Source of the DNA: Promethearchaeota archaeon
Lineage (GTDB): Archaea; Asgardarchaeota; Lokiarchaeia; Sigyniarchaeales; SOKP01
DNA length: 6,292 nucleotides
Direction: 5' to 3'
Assembly (NCBI GenBank): GCA_030605895.1
Contig: JAUWHL010000216.1
Coordinates: 1-6,292 of the forward strand
The translations under genes and the position numbers were made by a program. The notes beneath the pieces are model-generated. The model ran no database searches and was not told where the DNA came from. It worked only from the letters and a program-made list of their open reading frames with translations. This document shows, one piece after another, positions 1 to 5,408 of the stretch (the stretch's first letter is position 1; every line of letters begins with the position of its first letter).

Positions 1-395
1 CGTTAGTATATTATAGTAATTGGCGTAATTTATTTAATGCTTTATTAATATGTTATTTCTTACCTTGGGATTATGTTGATATACCTGAAATTGTAAGAGC
101 TGTAACTGGTTGGTATACTTCAACCTGGGAATTAATGAAAGTAGGAGAGAGAATTACAACTATGGCACGAGTTTTTAATATAAGAGAAGGACTTACAAAA
201 AAAGATGATTGGTTACCTAAAAGATTTTTCCAACCTCATACATCAGGAGCACTTGCAGATACAGTAATTGAACCAGATAAGCTTAAAAATGCAATTACAA
301 TGTATTATAAGATGATGGGTTGGAATGAAGATGGGATACCTACAAAAACTAAGTTGGAAGAATTAGATGTAGACTGGGTTTCTCAATATCTTTAA
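1..395 (+). CDS. Tungsten-containing aldehyde:ferredoxin oxidoreductase, C-terminal fragment (5' end outside window)
   Basis: This is the last 130 residues of an AOR-family enzyme. The family oxidises aldehydes to carboxylic acids and passes electrons to ferredoxin, using a tungstopterin and a [4Fe-4S] cluster in the cytoplasm. The reading frame is open from base 3 to the TAA at 393-395, and the true start lies upstream of the window. Family signatures seen are TGWYTSTWEL, then GERITTMARVFNIREGL, a KKDDWLPKRF segment and a C-terminal YYKMMGWNEDGIPT segment, all in the order usual for the AOR C-terminal domain. Cys17 of the fragment (in ALLICYF, bases 51-53) fits the fourth cluster ligand. The family's DxxGLC motif around it is altered to NALLIC here. 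The internal ATG at 135 is not the start, because family sequence continues upstream of it. The family assignment is firm; which substrate class (AOR, FOR, GAPOR or other) cannot be told from this end. Confidence 0.93.
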   Translation, partial: LVYYSNWRNLFNALLICYFLPWDYVDIPEIVRAVTGWYTSTWELMKVGERITTMARVFNIREGLTKKDDWLPKRFFQPHTSGALADTVIEPDKLKNAITMYYKMMGWNEDGIPTKTKLEELDVDWVSQYL

Positions 396-418
396 AAATA
401 AATTTAAGTCGTATAGAT

Positions 419-838
419 TTAATTTTCTTTTTGTTTTTTATTTTTATTTTTAGATTTTTCAAATTCTGGGAAATATCCTCCTTTAAGATCGATATATAAT
501 TCTTCTTTATTTTCTCGTAATAGTTGAAAAATTACTTGTATTTCTTCATGAAAATTTGTTTTATTTCCCTCAGAATCCATAATTTCAATTAAGACTTTAT
601 CTTGTAGAAATTTTTTAAAAACTAAATCCATATCATAAATATTGACGTATGTTTCTTTAAAGAAATCCAATAAATGATGTAAGTAAAGTGCTTTAATATA
701 ACCTTTCTTATTTTTGTTTTTTTCATTAAAATACGTAAGTTGTTGAAAAATAATACTATCATTATGATTCTCAATGTCTATATTATCTTCTTGATAAATA
801 GTCCAATTAAAACCATAATCTAAAGTCCTGTTTACCAT
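419..838 (-). CDS. Hypothetical protein, 139 aa from first ATG; frame probably starts further upstream
   Basis: I do not recognise this protein. It is predicted soluble, with no signal peptide or membrane segment visible. It is rich in Lys, Asn and Glu and ends in a very basic tail (KSKNKNKKQKEN). A helical segment at residues 47-62 carries an LHHLLD motif (His54, His55, Asp58). These could be metal ligands or catalytic residues, but I have no family to support that. The ATG at 836-838 is the only canonical start in this frame and has no Shine-Dalgarno. The same frame stays open upstream to a TAA at 932-934 and reads like protein there (IPNWFIHNKWAKKAGI, about 902-855), so the true N-terminus is probably longer (see findings). 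It converges on the AOR gene with a 23-bp gap and diverges from aIF2 alpha. It is a real gene more likely than not, because the opposite strand has no competing gene and composition shifts sharply to nearly pure A+T upstream of 931. Confidence 0.65.
   Translation of the reverse strand: MVNRTLDYGFNWTIYQEDNIDIENHNDSIIFQQLTYFNEKNKNKKGYIKALYLHHLLDFFKETYVNIYDMDLVFKKFLQDKVLIEIMDSEGNKTNFHEEIQVIFQLLRENKEELYIDLKGGYFPEFEKSKNKNKKQKEN
423..459 (+). terminator. Candidate U-tract terminator of the AOR gene
   Basis: Seven T-runs of 4-6 bases are packed into under 40 bp, starting 28 bp after the AOR stop codon. Archaeal RNA polymerase terminates at such U-tracts without needing a hairpin, and I see no strong stem-loop. 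The tract lies inside the 3' end of the opposite-strand gene, where it encodes that protein's Lys/Asn-rich tail. Its role is inferred from sequence only. Confidence 0.5.
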
Positions 839-900
839 ATTCGCAATATTTTTTTTTATTCCAGCTTTTTTAGCCCACTTATTGTGAATAAACCAATTAG

Positions 901-911
901 GAATTTTATAA
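901..911 (-). promoter_or_regulatory. Candidate TATA box for the 419-838 gene
   Basis: Read on the minus strand this is TTATAAAATTC, a good archaeal TATA match. It would place transcription start near 880 and give a leader of about 43 nt before the ATG at 838. That is longer than the leaders predicted for the other genes here. The box also sits inside the open frame that extends upstream of that ATG. If translation really starts near 902-915, this cannot be the promoter. Confidence 0.3.
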
Positions 912-983
912 TCACTATTTTTCTGCTTTTTTTATTTGAAAGATGAAAAAAATAAAAAATTATAGTTCATTAAATAAAAATAG

Positions 984-996
984 GAATTTATAAAAG
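984..996 (+). promoter_or_regulatory. Promoter (BRE/TATA) of the aIF2 alpha-nop10 pair
   Basis: GGAATTTATAAAAG, with a purine-rich stretch followed by TTTATAAA at 987-994, matches an archaeal BRE-TATA element. Counting about 26 nt downstream puts the transcription start near 1015-1018 and gives a leader of about 10 nt before the ATG at 1028. The core TTTATAAA is its own reverse complement, so it could also recruit TBP for leftward transcription. Confidence 0.5.
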
Positions 997-1027
997 TTAA
1001 ATAATAAACTATAGTTTTATAATAACA

Positions 1028-1849
1028 ATGGTAAAAAGTAAAACAAAGTTCCCTCGGGAAGGAGAATTTATAGTCGCTAAAGTAACAGAAGTACAAAAGC
1101 AATATGTATACGTTAATTTAATTGATTATGAAGGTTCAGAATATGACGCGAATGCTAGAGGTATGATACATATCTCAGAAATAAGTTCTCGATGGATTAA
1201 AAATATTCGTAATTTTGTTCGAATTGGTCAAAGAGTAGTTCTGCGAGTACTAAGAGTTGATGCAGATAAGGGACATGTTGATCTATCATTACGAAGAGTT
1301 AATTCTGCTCAAAAGGAAAATCGAATAAAGGAATGGAAATATGCTTTAAAGTACGAGAATTTGTTGCAATTTCTTACAGAAACAGAAGGTATTGATATAA
1401 CACTCGATAAAGCTTATGAATTAATTGGTTTTCCAGTTAGAGAGGATTATAATTCATATCAAGAGACTATTGAAACTCTTAAAGAAAATGGAGAGGAAAT
1501 TTTATCCCAATTAGATGGTATAACAGATGATATCACGAAAGCTTTTTTAAAAATAATTGAAGAAAATGTAAGTATATCTACAGTAAGTATATCTGGTAGA
1601 GTAAAGCTTTCATTTACTTCAGAAAATGGGATAGCACAAATTAAGGAGTCGTTAATAGAGGCATCAAAAGTAATAGAGCAAAAAGAAACTAGAAAAATTA
1701 ATATAAATTATATTGCAGCTCCGTTTTATCGATTAGAAGTCGTTTCAAAGGATTACTTAGATGCAGAGAATATTTTATCAGATGCATTAGAAATTATTGA
1801 ACAAAAAACTGAAAAATATAGCGGTACATTTGAATTTATACGAGATTAA
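1028..1849 (+). CDS. eif2a: Translation initiation factor aIF2 subunit alpha
   Basis: This is the alpha subunit of the heterotrimeric factor aIF2, which carries initiator Met-tRNA to the small ribosomal subunit. At 273 residues it is full length. An N-terminal S1 OB-fold (about 8-92) contains REGEFIVAKV, GMIHISEIS and KGHVDLSLRR. A helical middle domain spans about 93-175, and a C-terminal alpha/beta domain, which binds the gamma subunit and tRNA in this family, spans about 180-273. Ser53 in SEISSRWIKNI aligns with Ser51 of eukaryotic eIF2 alpha, the target of stress kinases. The loop before GMIHISE (about residues 36-43) is some six residues longer than I expect for archaeal homologues. The ATG at 1028 gives the normal N-terminus, follows a good TATA box by about 36 nt and has no Shine-Dalgarno. 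Nop10 follows 21 bp downstream, the usual archaeal order. Confidence 0.96.
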   Translation: MVKSKTKFPREGEFIVAKVTEVQKQYVYVNLIDYEGSEYDANARGMIHISEISSRWIKNIRNFVRIGQRVVLRVLRVDADKGHVDLSLRRVNSAQKENRIKEWKYALKYENLLQFLTETEGIDITLDKAYELIGFPVREDYNSYQETIETLKENGEEILSQLDGITDDITKAFLKIIEENVSISTVSISGRVKLSFTSENGIAQIKESLIEASKVIEQKETRKININYIAAPFYRLEVVSKDYLDAENILSDALEIIEQKTEKYSGTFEFIRD

Positions 1850-1870
1850 ACTCAATCATATGATATAAAA

Positions 1871-2056
1871 ATGACAAAATATCTTCAAAAGTGTGAGAAT
1901 TGTAATAAGTACGGATTGCTGAATCCTGAATCAAAATGTCGTTATTGTGGAGGCAAGTTAATAAATCCAAGACCTCCAAAGTATTCTCCTATAGATAAAT
2001 ATGGAAAATATCGAATGGAATATTTCAAAGAAGATTTTGAAAAGAAATTTAAATAA
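1871..2056 (+). CDS. nop10: H/ACA RNP component Nop10
   Basis: This small zinc-binding protein of the H/ACA ribonucleoprotein works with Cbf5, Gar1 and L7Ae in guide-RNA-directed pseudouridylation of rRNA. Its 61 residues match the family length. A zinc ribbon is formed by Cys8-x2-Cys11 and Cys23-x2-Cys26. The diagnostic Cbf5-contacting segment RPPKYSPIDKYGKYR lies at 34-48, followed by a basic C-terminal helix. It lies 21 bp after the aIF2 alpha stop with no clear promoter of its own in the gap, so the two are probably cotranscribed. The TAA is separated by only 2 bp from the stop codon of the convergent GINS gene. Confidence 0.95.
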   Translation: MTKYLQKCENCNKYGLLNPESKCRYCGGKLINPRPPKYSPIDKYGKYRMEYFKEDFEKKFK

Positions 2057-2058
2057 AG

Positions 2059-2727
2059 TTAAGGAAGTTCTATTTTTTCTACAAATTTTTCATATATAAG
2101 AATTTTTGCATTTTTTTGGGGTAAATTAGCAATATCTTCTTTCTCAAAAGGTCCGTAATTAATAAGATCAATACCAACTAAAGGAGGTGTCTTTTTTAAA
2201 AACCTCACGAGGGTATAATCTATTTTTTCCTTATCTATTACTTTATTAGATTCAGAAACTATGGTCTCCTCTTTTTTATTAGATATTGAAACTTCTGCAA
2301 TACTTTTCTTTGTTACTATTTCTGATTCAATTAATCCCTCAAGCTTACTTCTACTTTCTTGTTCAAAAAGTGAGAGTGATTTTACTTTCTTAAATCCCTT
2401 GATTGTACTAACTAAATTTTGATACAGCAATTTTTCTGCTTCAATAACATTATTCAAATTAATTTCTTTAAGTGCTAAAGCAAAATTTATAATTTTTACT
2501 TCCCTAAGCTTTAAAAAATCATTAAATAAGAAGTTAAGATTATCTTTATATGACTTCAGTAAATGGTCCTTTAGTTCGTTCAAGTTTTCTTCTTCATAAT
2601 TATTGATAAAATTCAAATTTTCTTTATAATAATTAAAAAGTTCTTGATTTAACTTAGTTAAACTGGTTTGTTGGAATTCTTCAAGCCATTGTTGGTAAAG
2701 TTTTTCATAATCTATTTGTAAATCCAT
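2059..2727 (-). CDS. gins51: GINS complex subunit, Gins51/Gins15 type (A domain then B domain)
   Basis: This is a subunit of the archaeal GINS complex, which joins MCM helicase and Cdc45/GAN (RecJ-like) to form the replicative CMG-like helicase. The protein has 222 residues. A helical A domain spans about 1-125 and includes FLKLREVKIINFAL at 71-84. A charged linker spans about 126-168, and a beta-rich B domain spans 170-220, marked by VRFLKKTPPLVGIDL (174-188) and YGPFEKEDIANLP (191-203). The A-then-B order identifies the Sld5/Psf1-like class; Gins23 has the reverse order. The ATG at 2725-2727 has no Shine-Dalgarno, but an AT-rich TATA-like stretch lies about 26 nt upstream. The gene follows PriS by 60 bp on the same strand, so it may be cotranscribed with primase and also have its own promoter. 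The B domain is convincing; the A domain is divergent. Confidence 0.9.
   Translation of the reverse strand: MDLQIDYEKLYQQWLEEFQQTSLTKLNQELFNYYKENLNFINNYEEENLNELKDHLLKSYKDNLNFLFNDFLKLREVKIINFALALKEINLNNVIEAEKLLYQNLVSTIKGFKKVKSLSLFEQESRSKLEGLIESEIVTKKSIAEVSISNKKEETIVSESNKVIDKEKIDYTLVRFLKKTPPLVGIDLINYGPFEKEDIANLPQKNAKILIYEKFVEKIELP
2073..2117 (+). terminator. Candidate U-tract terminator of aIF2 alpha-nop10, inside the GINS 3' end
   Basis: Four T-runs on the plus strand (six at 2073-2078, five at 2086-2090, five at 2103-2107, seven at 2111-2117) start 17 bp after the Nop10 stop. They would make a U-rich RNA 3' end of the kind that terminates archaeal RNA polymerase. They fall within the last 20 or so codons of the GINS gene, where they are read as Lys, Asn and Phe codons. 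No strong hairpin is apparent. Confidence 0.45.
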
Positions 2728-2747
2728 AAATATCGAATTTTTTAGTT

Positions 2748-2760
2748 TAATATAATAAAC
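2748..2760 (-). promoter_or_regulatory. Candidate TATA box for the GINS gene
   Basis: On the minus strand this reads GTTTATTATATTA and is centred about 26 nt upstream of the A of the GINS ATG, the position expected for a leaderless transcript. It lies in the 60-bp gap after PriS. The gap is AT-rich throughout, so a chance match is possible. Confidence 0.35.
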
Positions 2761-2787
2761 AGTGTTCTTAAGTTTAAATTTTTTAAC

Positions 2788-4071
2788 TTATACAGATTTT
2801 GCAACTCCCTTACATAATAAAAAAACCGCAATATGATGAGGAACCTCTATTGTATCACCTAATTTATATGGCCCAAATGATTCACCTTTAATTTTTGTTG
2901 CTGGTACATTAGATTCAATTATTTCTAATTTTTGAATAGTTTGTACTTTACTAACAAAAACAATTGGATCCAATTTCTCTACTTGTTCATCTAAGGGATT
3001 ATAATCGTCAAGATCATTAGGATTCAGTTCTTGAACTTTAAAGCCGGTTTTACCATGTAAGGATCCAGGATACCTAATAAGTCTATGAATATCTATTGAT
3101 ACTGGTACATCAACTTCAATTCCAATTTGATCAACAATTGGTTCTAGGAAATTGTACCACGTATTTAAAGTAGAACTAACAAGAGTCCAATTATTTAGAT
3201 TGTTGCTTTTAATTATATTAAGAAAATTATTTTTATAGTTAAGAAAATTTTCAATAAAGTTTTGATTTAAATTAAATTTTCTTTTATCTGATAATAAAGT
3301 CTCGATTTCAATGCTAGACATTTTTAAAATTTCTTCGATTTTTCTATTGATTTTTTGAGACCATCCAATTGTTTCTGTAGAAAAACCAAAAATATTATTT
3401 CCCATTTTTCGTAAGCCTAAAATTTCAAAAGAAATACCTTCTCCTGTAATATAGTCTATTATTTCTCTACGTTCATCACTTGATAGTGCTCTTAGGTTAT
3501 TATCTTCAATTTTCAAATGATATCCCCTATGCCCTGAAAAAGCGATTTTTATTTTTTCAATATCAATATTGAAATCAGGTATTAAAAAATTATAAATTAA
3601 CTTAATTATCTCTTTTTTAGCAACATCTAAGCATTCTTCACATATCCAAGTAAGTTTTTTCAGTTTTAATTTCCCGCATTTTGGACATTTTTCTACCATT
3701 CCCTTTCCATTTTTTCCACATTCTTTACAATACCATATATCATGATCCTCCTTACAAGGAGTATAAAAATGATCTACATCAATATCGACAATTAAATCAC
3801 AACCTTGGTATCCTTTTTTCTTCATATCTTGGTTTTCTGGATTTATATAAAGAGATCCACTCGAATAAACATGTCTAGGTCCGTTATTTATTAAATGTTG
3901 TATTAAATTCTCTCTATTTGCAAAACCCATGTGCCTTATCATCCTTATTTGCTGATCCCATGGAATAAAACCAAATTCTCTTTGATTAAATAAATTTACT
4001 AAAGGAATCTTCTCTCTATTATCTTTATAATATTCCTTAAATCGGCGTTTTAGATACTCGAAGGACATCAT
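2788..4071 (-). CDS. priS: DNA primase catalytic (small) subunit PriS
   Basis: This is the catalytic subunit of archaeo-eukaryotic primase, which makes RNA (and often DNA) primers for replication together with PriL. The 427-residue protein is long for the family because of a cysteine-rich insertion. The catalytic acidic motif is DLIVDIDVDH (92-101), with Asp96 and Asp98 as metal ligands. SGHRGYH (179-185) supplies the conserved Arg and His. Asp321 in EVDVPVS is the likely third acidic residue, followed by RLIRYPGSLHGKTGF (330-344). Between 106 and 147 lie seven cysteines, including three CxxC pairs (115/118, 129/132, 144/147), forming a zinc-ribbon-like module. The C-terminal 30 residues (FGPYKLGD onward, 399-427) resemble a GINS B domain. 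Two adjacent ATGs are possible starts. The first (4069-4071) overlaps the PriL stop as ATGA, which favours translational coupling, and no Shine-Dalgarno is seen. Confidence 0.96.
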   Translation of the reverse strand: MMSFEYLKRRFKEYYKDNREKIPLVNLFNQREFGFIPWDQQIRMIRHMGFANRENLIQHLINNGPRHVYSSGSLYINPENQDMKKKGYQGCDLIVDIDVDHFYTPCKEDHDIWYCKECGKNGKGMVEKCPKCGKLKLKKLTWICEECLDVAKKEIIKLIYNFLIPDFNIDIEKIKIAFSGHRGYHLKIEDNNLRALSSDERREIIDYITGEGISFEILGLRKMGNNIFGFSTETIGWSQKINRKIEEILKMSSIEIETLLSDKRKFNLNQNFIENFLNYKNNFLNIIKSNNLNNWTLVSSTLNTWYNFLEPIVDQIGIEVDVPVSIDIHRLIRYPGSLHGKTGFKVQELNPNDLDDYNPLDEQVEKLDPIVFVSKVQTIQKLEIIESNVPATKIKGESFGPYKLGDTIEVPHHIAVFLLCKGVAKSV

Positions 4072-5255
4072 TTCTTATCTAGAGTTTGATTTTTTGTCTT
4101 TTTTAATTTCTTAGAATCACGATATTGTTTGACTTCTATATATTTAAGAGGATGTGAAATATCTTTTTGTACCTCTTGTAACCTTGAAAAATAACCCTCT
4201 AAACATAATACATCTTTATACTCTTTTGCAAAACATAAACTATAGGATTTTAAAGATTTACATGAATATGGTGTATATCCTTTTTTCATGGCATACTTCA
4301 CTTGATATGCTGTTTGTTCTCTATTAAAATCAGGTAGTGTTGAAAATACATTAATTATTTTATCCTCAGGATATTTAAGTGAATTTAAGAACCATAATAT
4401 AAACAATCTTTCAGTATGTATTAAATTCTGCCCCTCTTGTGCTTTAGAGAGTATTTCTTTTATACAAGGAGGGAAAGTTTCTGATATATCTTTACCTTCC
4501 TTAAAGGTAATATCAATCGTATATTCAAATTCTTCCTTTTTTGATTCCCAAATAGCAGTTATAGTATCATATAATGCTTTAAATTCTTGAATTTCAAATA
4601 ACTTTTCTTTAAATTTGTCTAATTCAGTAGAAATTTCATTATTCTGAGTCAAAAATTTCATCCGTACATGTTCTTGCAACAATCTATTAATATTTTCGGG
4701 TTTAATATATACATAACCTTGTCGTACGGCATTATTCACTAATTTACGATATTCATCCTTTAAATTAGAGGCAAGTTTTAAATAGTTTAAATAAGAAATC
4801 TTGAAATTTGTTTTAAAAATTTCTTGTTGATCTTTTACCACAAATTTTTTATAAATAGTTGGTTGTTCGTCATACAATACTTCTAAATTTAAATCCTGGT
4901 AAATATAATATAAATTATATTCATTTTCTTTATTTAATTCATTGTAAGTGGTTTTGGAGTATATATTTGCTATTCTATTAGAAAGAATTTTGTTGTTTAT
5001 AATATATAGGATAATTTTGAGTATTAAATAAACATAAATATTATTCTCGTCGAGCTCATATTCCGATAACTGTTCGATATTACTAAAAGCATCATTGAAA
5101 ATGGTTAAAACTCTACGTTTTATATCATTAGATTTGTCAGATGTAAAGATTTCATTAATGAAATCTAAAGGATTTTTTGAAGCTATATCGGAATAGGATG
5201 TTTTTAAAGAAGGAAGCCAAGGATATCGTTTTACTAAGTCATAAATGTCGCTCAT
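4068..5255 (-). CDS. priL: DNA primase large subunit PriL (Fe-S)
   Basis: This is the regulatory subunit of archaeal primase, which binds PriS and template/initiating nucleotide and carries a [4Fe-4S] cluster needed for primer initiation. Its 395 residues fit the family. The N-terminal part (about 1-245) is helical and poorly conserved. The C-terminal Fe-S domain begins at FPPCIKEIL (261-269). Four cysteines are in the expected order: Cys264, Cys332, Cys341 and Cys351. Between them are conserved NLIHTERLFILWFL (277-290) and PDFNREQTAYQV (308-319), followed by GYTPYSC (326-332). The last 15 or so residues are lysine-rich and past the domain. The ATG at 5253-5255 follows TATA-like sequence and leaves a 153-bp gap to PCNA. 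The TGA stop overlaps the PriS start. The PriL-before-PriS order with a 4-bp overlap suggests coordinated 1:1 synthesis. Confidence 0.95.
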   Translation of the reverse strand: MSDIYDLVKRYPWLPSLKTSYSDIASKNPLDFINEIFTSDKSNDIKRRVLTIFNDAFSNIEQLSEYELDENNIYVYLILKIILYIINNKILSNRIANIYSKTTYNELNKENEYNLYYIYQDLNLEVLYDEQPTIYKKFVVKDQQEIFKTNFKISYLNYLKLASNLKDEYRKLVNNAVRQGYVYIKPENINRLLQEHVRMKFLTQNNEISTELDKFKEKLFEIQEFKALYDTITAIWESKKEEFEYTIDITFKEGKDISETFPPCIKEILSKAQEGQNLIHTERLFILWFLNSLKYPEDKIINVFSTLPDFNREQTAYQVKYAMKKGYTPYSCKSLKSYSLCFAKEYKDVLCLEGYFSRLQEVQKDISHPLKYIEVKQYRDSKKLKKTKNQTLDKK

Positions 5256-5277
5256 TGCTCAAAAATTCTCTAATTTC

Positions 5278-5296
5278 AAATATAAATATTTATAAA
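5278..5296 (-). promoter_or_regulatory. Candidate TATA element(s) of the priL-priS operon
   Basis: On the minus strand the stretch reads TTTATAAATATTTATATTT, two overlapping TATA-like boxes. The proximal one is centred about 28 nt and the distal one about 37 nt upstream of the PriL ATG, giving a leaderless or roughly 11-nt-leader transcript. The 153-bp gap to PCNA also favours a separate promoter here. Confidence 0.45.
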
Positions 5297-5377
5297 CTAA
5301 AAGACATGATGAGAAATAACTTTAATAGATTAAGAGTAAATTAATTTATTGATAAATTTTAATTAAACTATTAATAA

Positions 5378-5403
5378 ACTAATAATTAGTAAAGAAAGAA
5401 GAA
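5378..5403 (-). terminator. Candidate terminator downstream of PCNA
   Basis: Six bases after the PCNA TAA, the minus strand has a pyrimidine-rich, U-rich run (TTCTTCTTTCTTT, 5403-5391). It is followed at once by the perfect inverted repeat ACTAAT-A-ATTAGT (5378-5390). Both features could promote termination between PCNA and priL. The repeat is short and AT-only apart from one pair per arm, so this is a weak call. Confidence 0.3.
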
Positions 5404-5408
5404 TTTGA

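Noticed and set aside
135..395. The ATG at 135 as the start of a separate 86-residue protein
   Set aside because: The frame is open to the window edge and carries AOR family sequence upstream, so this Met is internal.
839..1027. A possible small RNA gene in the divergent gap
   Set aside because: The part from about 935 to 1027 is almost pure A+T with no GC-rich stem, and the rest looks like protein-coding extension of the minus-strand gene.
1855..1864. ATCATATGAT palindrome between aIF2 alpha and nop10 as an operator
   Set aside because: It is only 10 bp, in a 21-bp gap inside a likely operon, and expected by chance in AT-rich DNA.
3681..3878. A 65-codon open frame on the plus strand opposite PriS
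   Set aside because: It lies wholly antisense to the conserved PriS catalytic and zinc region, and its composition is what the reverse complement of that gene gives.
5256..5408. A replication origin or small ORF between priL and PCNA
   Set aside because: No ORB-like G-rich element or clustered inverted repeats are present; the only ATG-initiated frame on the plus strand (ATG ATG near 5306) ends after about a dozen codons.
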